Below are positions 41,031 to 49,590 of a stretch of 64,000 nt of DNA, in pieces; position 1 is the first letter of the stretch; every line of letters starts with the position of its first letter. The stretch is from Bacteroidales bacterium. GTDB lineage: Bacteria; Bacteroidota; Bacteroidia; Bacteroidales; F082. The stretch lies in assembly GCA_021647205.1 (NCBI GenBank), contig JAKIVD010000012.1, forward strand, positions 1-64,000. Direction: 5' to 3'. The translations under genes were made by a program, and so were the position numbers. A model generated the notes under the pieces. The model was not told the DNA's origin. It made no database searches and was given only the letters and a program-made list of their open reading frames with translations.

Positions 41031-41642
41031 TTATCCGGCTTTGTTCTTAAAAAAGGTATTTGTCCTTTCAACATAAGCCAACATTTCTTCTTTTCCACTT
41101 CCGGTCTTGGATGAAGTAACAATCATTTCAGGGAGTTCTTCCCAGTTCTCAAGTAGTCGCTCCCGGTAGGCTTTCAGCTTGTTTGCCGCCTGCATGTTTT
41201 TCAATTTATCTGCTTTGGTAAAAACAATGACGAAAGGGATTTGTGAAATGCCCAACCATTCGACAAACTCCATGTCAATTTGTTGTGGAGGCAACCTCAG
41301 GTCAACCAGTAAGAACAAGGCCATCAGGTTTCTCCTGTTCAAGATGTAATTCCTGATCATTTTTTGCCATTTTGCCCGCTCGGTCTTCGAGCGTTTGGCA
41401 AAACCGTATCCCGGCAAATCGACCAGGTACCATTCGCGGTTAATGAGAAAATGATTGATCAGTATTGTTTTGCCCGGCGAACCCGAGATTTTTGCCAGTT
41501 TTTTCCGCCCGGTCAGCGCGTTGATCAACGAAGACTTGCCCACATTCGAGCGGCCAATCAGTGCGTACTCAGGCCTGTCAGCTTTCGGGCACTGACTAAA
41601 TGTTGTGGAACTTATTACGAATTCTGCCTGGGTAATTTTCAT
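41031..41642 (-). CDS. engB: Ribosome biogenesis GTP-binding protein
   Basis: A 203-residue GTPase (YihA/YsxC). The motifs are in order: G1 GRSNVGKSSLIN (residues 28-39), G2 SPGKTILINHF, G3 DLPGYGFAKRS, G4 FTKADKL and G5-like TSSKTGSG near the end. EngB proteins act in large ribosomal subunit assembly. Length is normal. Transcribed alone and convergent with the biotin carrier gene. Confidence 0.95.
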   Translation of the reverse strand: MKITQAEFVISSTTFSQCPKADRPEYALIGRSNVGKSSLINALTGRKKLAKISGSPGKTILINHFLINREWYLVDLPGYGFAKRSKTERAKWQKMIRNYILNRRNLMALFLLVDLRLPPQQIDMEFVEWLGISQIPFVIVFTKADKLKNMQAANKLKAYRERLLENWEELPEMIVTSSKTGSGKEEMLAYVERTNTFFKNKAG

Positions 41643-41765
41643 CCTAAAAACAGCTGATTGTTAAACTGACCGCAACCAAAGCCGGGGCTGAAAAGTTAAC
41701 AGAGAAACAGCAACTAACAAAAAAGGTTAAAAACTGCCAATCAGGCTGCGACTTTTTGACACCCA

Positions 41766-42710
41766 TCACCCCTTTCCTCCCGGTTTTCCTTTGTAGGTAA
41801 CTATATGCCTTTCTTTCTTGATTTCGTAAATATCACTCACCGTAACAAGAATCCCGGTTTCCTCCACACCGCCAAAATGTTCGTTTAAAGCGGTTCCAAA
41901 AGTTTTCATCGTAGACGACAAGTTCATGTAGGCATTCACCAATGGGGGTACATTTTCACCCAGCTTCCGCACTTTCTGGATGAGGATTTTATAATCTTCG
42001 GCATAGTTGCACCCGGTAAAAATGCTATTCAGTATCTTCTTAGAGGTGGTTATCTCCAACGGTTTGAAAGGCTCAACCAATTTGTCCTCATCAGGAAAAT
42101 ACTTGCCGAGGAAGAACAATATCAGGTCACGGGCCAGCGTGTCGAAAGATGTGTACATGGTAACTTTACCAAACAAATATTTGATGCTGGGGTTCTCGAT
42201 GACAAGTGCACCGAGGCCATCCCACAAATTGTCGAGGGCAAACATGCCCCGCCGCAGGTTGTAAGTCGGCTGGTAGAGTGGCTGGACAAACGAGCGTCCC
42301 AATTCGATGGTGTAGGGAAAATATTCCCGGATAAATTTCTCAGAGTATTTAAATAAATTGGAAGTTGGTGAGTGGACATATCCCTTGCTGTCGATTTTCA
42401 GGTCTTTGCAACAGGCATAGCGGTACCCGCCGATAATTTCATTTTCCTCAGGATCCCAAAGCACCATTTGCAAAAAGGCATGGTCGCCCGAATCGAACTC
42501 ATCCAGGTCAATGGGTAGCCCTGTCCCGCCACCGGCATCGCGGAAAGTAACTTCGCGGAGACGGCCAATTTCGCGCAATACATTGGGCGCATTCTGTTCT
42601 GTAACAATATAGATTTCGTTGTTGCCATTATTTGTGTCCCGCAAAAAAGTCTTTCGGTTGAGTTCCTTTTTTAGCAACCCCCTGTCTACGGGATTAATGA
42701 TTGTTTCCAT
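41766..42710 (-). CDS. GNAT-type N-acyltransferase, aminolipid synthesis (OlsB/GlsB-like)
   Basis: A 314-residue protein of the GNAT/acyl-homoserine-lactone-synthase-like fold found in ornithine and glycine lipid enzymes. It shows REVTFRDAGGGTGLPIDLDEFD (in two stretches), GGYRYACCKDL, and ELGRSFVQPLYQPTYNLRRGMFALDNLW (in pieces ELGRSFVQP and RGMFALDNLW). OlsB acyl-transfers a 3-hydroxy fatty acid onto the amine of an amino acid; in Bacteroides the GlsB homologue makes glycine lipids. It is downstream of the O-acyltransferase, which is the expected partner, but has its own promoter. Amino acid substrate unknown. Confidence 0.8.
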   Translation of the reverse strand: METIINPVDRGLLKKELNRKTFLRDTNNGNNEIYIVTEQNAPNVLREIGRLREVTFRDAGGGTGLPIDLDEFDSGDHAFLQMVLWDPEENEIIGGYRYACCKDLKIDSKGYVHSPTSNLFKYSEKFIREYFPYTIELGRSFVQPLYQPTYNLRRGMFALDNLWDGLGALVIENPSIKYLFGKVTMYTSFDTLARDLILFFLGKYFPDEDKLVEPFKPLEITTSKKILNSIFTGCNYAEDYKILIQKVRKLGENVPPLVNAYMNLSSTMKTFGTALNEHFGGVEETGILVTVSDIYEIKKERHIVTYKGKPGGKG

Positions 42711-42735
42711 TTTTCTTTCGGTTACTTACGCTGTA

Positions 42736-42743
42736 CAAAGATA
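42736..42743 (-). promoter_or_regulatory. Candidate -7 element for the GNAT acyltransferase gene
   Basis: TATCTTTG on the minus strand, about 26 bases before the ATG at 42710. Confidence 0.5.
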
Positions 42744-42766
42744 GGATTTAATGTGAAAACAGTTGT

Positions 42767-42781
42767 AACCGTCAGACCACT
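42767..42781. repeat. Dispersed palindrome, degenerate copy D
   Basis: AACCGTCAGACCACT matches AGTCGTCnGACCACT at most positions; intergenic between the two acyltransferases. Confidence 0.35.
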
Positions 42782-42847
42782 AAAATCCACAAAACACCTA
42801 AACAAGCTGAGAAGCCCTTTTTGCATTTACGTATTTAAGCATTCGAT

Positions 42848-43726
42848 TCAACTTCCCGAAACCCACTCGTCAAACGGCTGTTTCAATCCATCGCCCATCA
42901 GGTAAATGTACTCCCGCATCAGCAAGGCCCATTTTTCCTTTTTATAGCGGTTGTTGAATGTTGCGTACGGGATGCGCTGCCCAAAGGTTATCCGTAGTGT
43001 TTTGTTCCGTTGTTTATGCAATTCATCCACAAGGTACAGCATTTCGATATTGGCTTTCAAGCCGATTTTCTTTCTCAGGTTGGCCAGGTTGTAAAAAAAG
43101 TTGGTGTTCCTGCCGCTGATGTGGGTGGGGATAATGTCGCGCTTGAAACGTTTGGCTTTGGTAATAAAAGTCGTTTTCCATTCCAGGTCAAGGATTTTTC
43201 CCTTTTGCTTGCGCGATACCAGTCCGGCCGGAAAATAACACACCAGTTTATCAGACGCAAAAGTATCGTTGATAATTTTAATGTTTTCGGAATTCGATCC
43301 GTGCTTGTTGATGGGGATAAACATCACCTCAAGGTTTTTAATGTTCATCAGCAAATCATTCACCGGGAAAATAATATCGCGGCGCACACGGCTCACCGCC
43401 AGCATCAAAGCCATCCCATCCAAACCACCCAATGGATGGTTGGATGCGACGATGCACTTTTCTGTTGTGGGAATATTTTCCAGTCCCGCCAAAGCGAGTT
43501 TTGTGTTGATGTGGGAAAGAACGCTATCGATAAAATCAACACCATACCTGTCCCTGAACTCCGTCAGGTAAAAATTCAGCTCTTCCTGATGGATAATCCG
43601 TTTCAGGTAGCGCATCACAAAACCCGGTAACAGCTTTTTAAGAGTTGGATTTTTATCCTTTAAAACCTTCTCAATATCAAGCAGGTTCGATTGCTGCGCC
43701 GGTTTCTGTTCGATTTCGTTTGCCAT
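42848..43726 (-). CDS. O-acyltransferase, 1-acylglycerol-3-phosphate type (OlsA/GlsA-like)
   Basis: A 292-residue protein with the PlsC-type acyltransferase motif ASNHPLGGLDGMALM (NH-x4-D, about residues 91-105) and a later PTHISG, where the family has the second block. It transfers an acyl chain to a hydroxyl of the lyso-aminolipid, or to lysophosphatidate. The adjacent GNAT gene argues for the aminolipid role (OlsA/GlsA). An N-terminal hydrophobic segment is weak, so membrane association is peripheral. The -7 box lies only four bases before the ATG, so its messenger is probably leaderless. Confidence 0.82.
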   Translation of the reverse strand: MANEIEQKPAQQSNLLDIEKVLKDKNPTLKKLLPGFVMRYLKRIIHQEELNFYLTEFRDRYGVDFIDSVLSHINTKLALAGLENIPTTEKCIVASNHPLGGLDGMALMLAVSRVRRDIIFPVNDLLMNIKNLEVMFIPINKHGSNSENIKIINDTFASDKLVCYFPAGLVSRKQKGKILDLEWKTTFITKAKRFKRDIIPTHISGRNTNFFYNLANLRKKIGLKANIEMLYLVDELHKQRNKTLRITFGQRIPYATFNNRYKKEKWALLMREYIYLMGDGLKQPFDEWVSGS

Positions 43727-43730
43727 AGGG

Positions 43731-43738
43731 CAAAGATA
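43731..43738 (-). promoter_or_regulatory. Candidate -7 element for the O-acyltransferase gene (leaderless)
   Basis: TATCTTTG on the minus strand, four bases before the ATG at 43726. Transcription would begin at or next to the start codon. Confidence 0.5.
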
Positions 43739-43757
43739 ATTTAATCAATAAACCATC

Positions 43758-43797
43758 ACTTATTAACAAAAACGTTATTACCAAATTGTTAATAAGT
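43758..43797. promoter_or_regulatory. 12-base inverted repeat between the acyltransferase gene and mraZ
   Basis: ACTTATTAACAA and TTGTTAATAAGT are perfect arms with a 16-base spacer. They lie about 20 bases upstream of the acyltransferase -7 box, suggesting an operator for that gene. Confidence 0.45.
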
Positions 43798-43902
43798 TTG
43801 AATCCCCCATGCTGACAACATTTCTACCCATTGTTTTTCAACAACTTAATTCCTGAATTTCAAAATAATCTTTTAAAAAAACGCAACATTTTGTTAACAA
43901 TG

Positions 43903-43942
43903 TGGTATAAAGTGGTAAATTATGTAAAATTGTGGTAAATAC
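43903..43942 (+). promoter_or_regulatory. MraZ-type operator: four decamer direct repeats
   Basis: TGGTATAAAG, TGGTAAATTA, TGTAAAATTG and TGGTAAATAC follow each other with an exact 10-base period, 35 bases before the mraZ ATG; the third unit is degenerate. MraZ proteins repress their own operon through repeated TGG-type decamers, so this is the expected site. Confidence 0.7.
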
Positions 43943-43976
43943 TTTCTAATTTTATACCATCATTTCGCAATAGTCA

Positions 43977-44438
43977 ATGGTCAGCATTTTAGGGACATAT
44001 GAGGTAAAATTAGATGCAAAAGGACGCTTTATGTTTCCTTCGGCATACAAAAACCAGATGGGGGAATCGTCCAAACTGGGTTTTGTCATCAAGCGCAGCA
44101 TTTTCAAAAAATGCCTCGAATTATTTCCCATCGACCACTGGCAGGAAGAAACGGGCATGGTGAGCAAACTCAACATGTTCAAGAAAAAGAATGCGGAATT
44201 TGTGACCAAGTTCATGGCCGGAGTCAAACCGGTTGAACTGGACAGCACAGGGCGGGTCCTGATACCCAAGGACCTGCTGAAATATGGTGGAATCAAAAAA
44301 GAGATGGTGCTTACATCAGTTGTAAACCGCATCGAAATCTGGGACAAAACGGCTTATGAACAAGCTGTTGATTACGACCCGGACGATTTCGCCGACCTGG
44401 CAGAAGACGTAATGGGCGAGTTTGAAACTGATAATTAA
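43977..44438 (+). CDS. mraZ: Transcriptional regulator MraZ
   Basis: A 153-residue protein with two SpoVT-AbrB-like swapped hairpins: GTYEVKLDAKGRFMFPSAYK at the N-terminus and VELDSTGRVLIPKDLLKYGG at about residue 82, each with the D-x-x-GR-x-x-(I/L)P pattern. It represses the division and cell wall operon that it heads. The decamer repeats in front of it are its probable binding sites. Start at ATG 43977, which gives MVSILGTYEV. Confidence 0.92.
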   Translation: MVSILGTYEVKLDAKGRFMFPSAYKNQMGESSKLGFVIKRSIFKKCLELFPIDHWQEETGMVSKLNMFKKKNAEFVTKFMAGVKPVELDSTGRVLIPKDLLKYGGIKKEMVLTSVVNRIEIWDKTAYEQAVDYDPDDFADLAEDVMGEFETDN

Positions 44439-44442
44439 ATAA

Positions 44443-45360
44443 ATGTACCACAATCCTGTATTGCTTCACGAAAGCATCTTAGGCTTAAACATCCTTCCCG
44501 GCGGCATTTATGTGGATACCACATTTGGCGGCGGCGGACACAGCCGTGCCATGCTGGAAAAAATGGAAGCTGGAAAACTTTTTGCCTTCGATCAGGATAA
44601 AGATGCTGTATCAAACAGTCCGGATGATGAACGCTTTACCTTGATTAACCAAAATTTCAGGCACCTGAAGAACTTCCTTCGCCTGCACGAGATCTTTGAA
44701 GTCGATGGTATTCTGGCCGATTTGGGAGTTTCCTCCCACCAGTTCGATACCGGTGAACGCGGATTCTCTACCCGCTTCGATGCACCCCTCGACATGCGGA
44801 TGAACCAACTGCAACCCCTCGATGCATCGGTGGTGGTCAATACTTACGCGGAACGTGAACTTACCCGGATTTTCAGGAATTACGGAGAATTGAAAAATGC
44901 TTTTCAAATTACCAAAGCCATTGTCGCTGCGCGGGAAGGCACACCCATCAAAACAACAGCACAACTCTGCAATATTGTCGAAAAGAACTTCCCCGGCCAC
45001 TCCAAAAATAAATTCCTCGCCATGGTATTCCAGGCACTCAGGATTGAAGTGAATGATGAAATGGCCGCCCTAAAAGAAATGCTGCAACAAGCGACCGATT
45101 TGCTCAAACCCGGTGGAAGGCTGGTCGTCATCTCTTACCATTCACTCGAAGACCGGCCGGTAAAAAACCTGATTAAAACCGGAAATTTTGAAGGCAAACT
45201 GGAGAAAGATTTTTACGGGAACCCTCTTGTCCCTTATAAAAGCATCACCAGAAAACCAATTATACCCAGCGAGAAAGAAATAGAGCAAAACAGCAGGGCA
45301 AGAAGCGCCAAACTGAGAATAGCAGAAAAACAGGATAACAATGAAGCCCAACAGGATTAG
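44443..45360 (+). CDS. rsmH: 16S rRNA (cytosine(1402)-N(4))-methyltransferase
   Basis: A 305-residue SAM-dependent methyltransferase (MraW). The opening MYHNPVLLHESI and the SAM motif VDTTFGGGGHSRAML are typical. The GILADLGVSSHQFD stretch is the catalytic block, and SYHSLEDRPVK lies near the end. It methylates C1402 in the ribosomal P site. It is the usual second gene of the mra operon, four bases after mraZ, and overlaps ftsL by 20 bases. Confidence 0.95.
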   Translation: MYHNPVLLHESILGLNILPGGIYVDTTFGGGGHSRAMLEKMEAGKLFAFDQDKDAVSNSPDDERFTLINQNFRHLKNFLRLHEIFEVDGILADLGVSSHQFDTGERGFSTRFDAPLDMRMNQLQPLDASVVVNTYAERELTRIFRNYGELKNAFQITKAIVAAREGTPIKTTAQLCNIVEKNFPGHSKNKFLAMVFQALRIEVNDEMAALKEMLQQATDLLKPGGRLVVISYHSLEDRPVKNLIKTGNFEGKLEKDFYGNPLVPYKSITRKPIIPSEKEIEQNSRARSAKLRIAEKQDNNEAQQD

Positions 45361-45742
45361 AAACAAGCCTAAAAAAAAGGAAAAGGAACGAAAGAAAAGA
45401 CCGCCTGGAACAGGTCTGGGCATTGGTCGTTCCACACGAAAATTCCTCGGTGGCGAGAAACTCGCAACAGACACGTTTCGGCTTTTCCCCTTTGTGCTCT
45501 TCCTGGCTTTCCTGGCCTTCATTTACATAGCCAACAATTATGTTGCCGAGCATAAAATCCGAAAAATCAACAGCCTTCAACAAGAACTCAAAGAAATAAA
45601 ATACGAGCACATTTCGGTGAAATCAAAGCTGATGCAACTCAGCAGGCAATCGCAAATTGCAAAAAAAATATCGCACACGGGCATAAAAGAAAGTACAGAA
45701 CCGGTAAAAATAATCAGGGTTGGCAAGGAAGCTGAAAAGTAA
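45341..45742 (+). CDS. ftsL: FtsL-like septum protein
   Basis: A 133-residue bitopic protein. A strongly basic cytosolic stretch of about 50 residues comes first, then one helix (about 55-75, LFPFVLFLAFLAFIYIA), then a periplasmic coiled coil (KIRKINSLQQELKEIKYEH). This matches FtsL in form and position between rsmH and ftsI. FtsL sequences are poorly conserved, so the call relies on synteny and topology. It would form the FtsQLB-type complex that controls septal synthesis. The basic tail is longer than in E. coli FtsL. Confidence 0.8.
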   Translation: MKPNRIRNKPKKKEKERKKRPPGTGLGIGRSTRKFLGGEKLATDTFRLFPFVLFLAFLAFIYIANNYVAEHKIRKINSLQQELKEIKYEHISVKSKLMQLSRQSQIAKKISHTGIKESTEPVKIIRVGKEAEK

Positions 45743-45865
45743 GGAACGACCTTCCAGCATCCATACGGACCCAAAAGAATCTGGCAGGAACGGAAAAATG
45801 GAGAAAGATATCTCAACATGAACACATTTAGGTAAGTCCTTAGACGACCAAAACAAAAGCATAAA

Positions 45866-47995
45866 ATGAGTGACGAGCAATTAAAAAATGCAAAAAAAGA
45901 TATCCTTTGGCGGGTTTACCTGCTGTTTTTGGCTGTCTTCATTTTTGCTGTTGCACTCATTGCCAGGATGGTGTACATCCAGTTCAGCGAAGGCCCGGCT
46001 TTACGGGAGAAGGCCAAAACCCAGGAACTGAGGGAATTTACCATCAAAGCAAGCCGGGGAAACATCCTGGCCGGGGACGGCAGTCTTCTGGCAACTTCCA
46101 TCCCCATTTTTGAAATACGGATGGATGTGGCCAACGGTAACATTTCTGACGATTTATTCAACACGAAAGTAGATTCGCTGGCCTACAGGTTGTCCCTCCT
46201 TTTTGGCAACAAATCCAAAACGGCCTACAAACGCGAATTGATTGCCGCACGCAAAAAAGGAGAACGCTATTTCCTGATTCACCGCAAAGTAACTTACGAA
46301 GAACTCAAGGCACTCAGGACATTTCCCATTTTGAGACGTGGCAAAAACCGTGGTGGTCTGATTACCATTCAACAAACGAGGAGGGAGCGCCCGTTTGGGG
46401 AACTGGCCAGCCGCACCATCGGATACGTGAGTGGCAACAACAAAATCCTTGTCGGTCTCGAAGGCGCCTACACCAATGTGCTGACCGGAAAAAACGGCAA
46501 GCAGATTATGCGGCGCATCAACCACGGCGCCTGGATACCCATCCACGATGCAAATGAAATTGAACCCGCCGACGGCCTCGATATCGTTACAAGCCTCAAC
46601 ATCAATATACAGGATGTAGCCGAGAATGCCCTGCTGCGGCAAATGATCCACCACAAAGCCAAAATGGGCTGTGCCATTCTGATGGAAGTTAAAACCGGGC
46701 ACATCGAAGCCATTGCCAACCTGAAATACGACCCCAAAGACGGCTATTACAAGGAAAATTACAATATGGCCATTGCCGAAAAATTTGAACCCGGATCCAC
46801 TTTCAAGCTCCCCAATATTATTGCAGCGCTCGAAGTGGGAAACGCCAGGCTTACTGACAGCGTGATAACAGGGGAAGGCTTTGCTGTAATCCATGGCCTG
46901 CAGGTACAGGATGTACACAAAATCGGAAACGGACGGATTACCGTGAAAGATGTGTTTGAACATTCCTCAAATGTGGGCATGGCAAAAGTCATTAACAAGT
47001 CTTTTGAAGACAACCCTTCCCGCTATGTTGACTTTTTGTACAGCATGTCGCTCAACAAGCCGCTTGGCATCGAAATCAAAGGCGAGCGCAAACCCTTCAT
47101 TAAACATCCGGTCAGCGACAAAAAAAGTTGGTGGAAGACTTCGCTCACGGCTATGTCATTTGGTTACGAGGTCGAAATCACCCCTTTACAATTACTCACT
47201 TTTTATAATGCAGTCGCCAACGATGGAAAAATGGTCAAACCTGTCTTTGTAACTGAAGTCAGGGAAGGGGGGAAAACAATTCAACAATTCGACACCAAAG
47301 TCATCAACCCGCAGATTGCATCAACCAAGACCATTCAGCTTGCCCGTCAATTAATGGAAGGTGTAGTATTGGAAGGAACGGCAAAAAAAATGCAGAACGA
47401 CTATTTTACCACTGCCGGAAAAACCGGGACAGCGAAAATCTCTGGAAGCCACGGTTACGAAAAAGGCGCTTACAATTCCACCTTCATCGGTTATTTTCCT
47501 GCCGACAACCCGCAGTACAGTTGTGTGGTCGTGATACAACGCCCCACAGAAAACGGTTATTACGGCGGAACAGTGGCGGGACCGGTATTCAAGGAAATTG
47601 CAGCCAAGGTTTTTTCCACAACACTGGCCTTCAAGATGGGTTTTCCGGATACCGCAACAGTAAAACTGCCCCGGACCGGTCAGTTAACGAACTACACCGA
47701 CCTGAACACAATCGTCAATTCCCTCGGCATTAAAAACCATGATTATTTGCAGGACGAACAATGGGCAAGCCTTGAAATCGAGAAAAACACGGTGACGATA
47801 AAGGCTGTCGATTATAGCGAAAAGTACGTTCCCGACTTGCGGGGAATGAAGGCCAAAGATGCGGTTTACCTGTCGGAAAGCCTGGGGCTGAAGGCATCCG
47901 TCAATGGCAAGGGCTTTGTTCGGAACCAGTCGCTCAAACCGGGCATCCCGCTGCAAAAAGGAAAAACAATCAAGCTGCAATTAGCCATGTGGTGA
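45866..47995 (+). CDS. ftsI: Division-specific penicillin-binding protein with PASTA domain
   Basis: A 709-residue transpeptidase. An N-terminal anchor (about residues 16-38), the dimerisation domain with RGNILAGDGSLLA, then the catalytic domain with GSTFKLP (Ser nucleophile, S-x-x-K), SSN in FEHSSNVGM and KTGTAK. A C-terminal PASTA domain (about 650-709, DYSEKYVPDLRGMKAKDAV in pieces) is present. It cross-links septal peptidoglycan. A 123-base gap precedes it, unusually long for the cluster, with a GACCTTCCAG tract like that in the murG-murC repeats. Confidence 0.92.
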   Translation: MSDEQLKNAKKDILWRVYLLFLAVFIFAVALIARMVYIQFSEGPALREKAKTQELREFTIKASRGNILAGDGSLLATSIPIFEIRMDVANGNISDDLFNTKVDSLAYRLSLLFGNKSKTAYKRELIAARKKGERYFLIHRKVTYEELKALRTFPILRRGKNRGGLITIQQTRRERPFGELASRTIGYVSGNNKILVGLEGAYTNVLTGKNGKQIMRRINHGAWIPIHDANEIEPADGLDIVTSLNINIQDVAENALLRQMIHHKAKMGCAILMEVKTGHIEAIANLKYDPKDGYYKENYNMAIAEKFEPGSTFKLPNIIAALEVGNARLTDSVITGEGFAVIHGLQVQDVHKIGNGRITVKDVFEHSSNVGMAKVINKSFEDNPSRYVDFLYSMSLNKPLGIEIKGERKPFIKHPVSDKKSWWKTSLTAMSFGYEVEITPLQLLTFYNAVANDGKMVKPVFVTEVREGGKTIQQFDTKVINPQIASTKTIQLARQLMEGVVLEGTAKKMQNDYFTTAGKTGTAKISGSHGYEKGAYNSTFIGYFPADNPQYSCVVVIQRPTENGYYGGTVAGPVFKEIAAKVFSTTLAFKMGFPDTATVKLPRTGQLTNYTDLNTIVNSLGIKNHDYLQDEQWASLEIEKNTVTIKAVDYSEKYVPDLRGMKAKDAVYLSESLGLKASVNGKGFVRNQSLKPGIPLQKGKTIKLQLAMW

Positions 47996-48067
47996 ATGTG
48001 AAAATGCTTAAATGCTTGAATAAAGATGACAGATAACATTTACATATTTCCTGCGCATAAAACAAAT

Positions 48068-48082
48068 AGTCGTCCGACCACT
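48068..48082. repeat. Dispersed palindrome AGTCGTCnGACnACT, copy C
   Basis: AGTCGTCCGACCACT lies three bases before the murE start codon. Copies A and B are at 5682 and 38561. Confidence 0.5.
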
Positions 48083-48084
48083 AA

Positions 48085-49587
48085 ATGGTTATGAATAATA
48101 GTAAGCAGATAACAATAAGTAATTTACACTTGAAAAACTTAAAAGACATACTACAAACAATCACCCTGACCGAACTTACCGGTACGGATGATATTGTGAT
48201 TACCTCACTGACTTTAGATTCGAGGAAGGTGATGAAGGGAAGTCTTTTTATTGCCATCCCGGGAACACAGCTTGACGGCCATGCCTTCATCGGAGCAGCC
48301 ATCGGAAAAGGGGCAGCGGCAATTGTTTGCGAAAGCTTACCCGAAAACCTTCAAAACGAAATTACTTACATCCGGCTACAAAATCCAGCTGCTGCGCTGG
48401 GTGTAATCGCCTCCAATTTTTATAACAAGCCCTCGCAAAAACTTAAACTGGTGGGCATCACAGGAACCAACGGAAAAACAACAACAGCTACCCTGTTGTT
48501 CAATTTATTTAAGGACTTGGGATATAAAACCGGTCTGCTTTCCACTATTCTCTATCAAATTGACAACGAAAGTTTCACGGCAACCCACACCACTCCCGAT
48601 GCCATTCGCATTAACGAACTCTTGCACCAAATGGTTGAGGCCGGTTGCGACTTTGCATTTATGGAAGTAAGTTCGCACGCCATTGACCAGCACCGCATTT
48701 CAGGACTGACGTTTTCCGGCGGTGTTTTCACAAACCTCACCCACGACCACCTGGATTACCACACGACCTTTAAAGAATACCTGACCGCTAAAAAGAAATT
48801 CTTCGACCAACTTCCGGAAACGGCTTTTGCCCTCAGCAATGCCGACGACAAGAACGGCAGGGTAATGCTTCAAAACACCAGGGCATCCAAACATTTTTAC
48901 AGCCTGAAGACGATGGCCGGGTTCAAGGGCAGGATTATTGAAAATCATTTTGACGGCCTGCAAATGAACATCGACAACAGGGAGATGTTTGCTATGCTGC
49001 CCGGCACCTTCAATGCCTACAACCTGCTGGCTGTTTACGGAACAGCCGTTTTGTTGGGGCAGGACAAAGAAGAAATCCTGACCGGAATCAGCCGGCTGCA
49101 TGGTGCCGAGGGACGGTTCGAGACTCTGAAATCAAAAATGGGAATCACCGCGATTGTTGATTATGCCCACACCCCCGACGCACTCGAGAACGTACTGAAA
49201 ACCATCAACAGCCTGCGTACATTTAACGAAAAACTGATTTCCGTGGTTGGGGCCGGTGGCGATCGCGACAAAACAAAACGCCCGAAAATGGCAAGAATTG
49301 TTTCGGTACTGAGCGACACCATTATCCTAACCTCTGACAACCCCCGGAGCGAAGACCCGGAGCAGATTATTCAAGACATGATGAGCGGCATCGACCCGGC
49401 AAAAAAGAACAAAACCATGCTGATTGTCAACCGAAACGAGGCCATCAAAACGGCAGTCAACCTGGCCCGGCCCGGTGACCTGATTCTGGTGGCAGGGAAA
49501 GGCCACGAGAAATACCAGGAGGTGATGGGTGTGAAGCACCCCTTTGACGATAAAAAAGTATTAATGGAACTTCTTGAAACCGTATAA
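48085..49587 (+). CDS. murE: UDP-N-acetylmuramoyl-tripeptide synthetase
   Basis: A 500-residue Mur ligase. Central ATP loop GITGTNGKTTTA (about residue 132). TTPDAI and MEVSSHAIDQHR are typical of MurE, which adds the third residue to UDP-MurNAc-L-Ala-D-Glu. The DNPRSEDP stretch near residue 415 is the motif associated with meso-diaminopimelate as substrate. The start at 48085 is the first of two nearby ATGs (another at 48091). Cytosolic; followed three bases later by mraY. Confidence 0.93.
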   Translation: MVMNNSKQITISNLHLKNLKDILQTITLTELTGTDDIVITSLTLDSRKVMKGSLFIAIPGTQLDGHAFIGAAIGKGAAAIVCESLPENLQNEITYIRLQNPAAALGVIASNFYNKPSQKLKLVGITGTNGKTTTATLLFNLFKDLGYKTGLLSTILYQIDNESFTATHTTPDAIRINELLHQMVEAGCDFAFMEVSSHAIDQHRISGLTFSGGVFTNLTHDHLDYHTTFKEYLTAKKKFFDQLPETAFALSNADDKNGRVMLQNTRASKHFYSLKTMAGFKGRIIENHFDGLQMNIDNREMFAMLPGTFNAYNLLAVYGTAVLLGQDKEEILTGISRLHGAEGRFETLKSKMGITAIVDYAHTPDALENVLKTINSLRTFNEKLISVVGAGGDRDKTKRPKMARIVSVLSDTIILTSDNPRSEDPEQIIQDMMSGIDPAKKNKTMLIVNRNEAIKTAVNLARPGDLILVAGKGHEKYQEVMGVKHPFDDKKVLMELLETV

Positions 49588-49590
49588 GTT

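Noticed and set aside
41026-41037. Terminator between the biotin carrier and engB genes
   Set aside because: Only a CGGAT/ATCCG pair with a two-base loop and no proper T-run.
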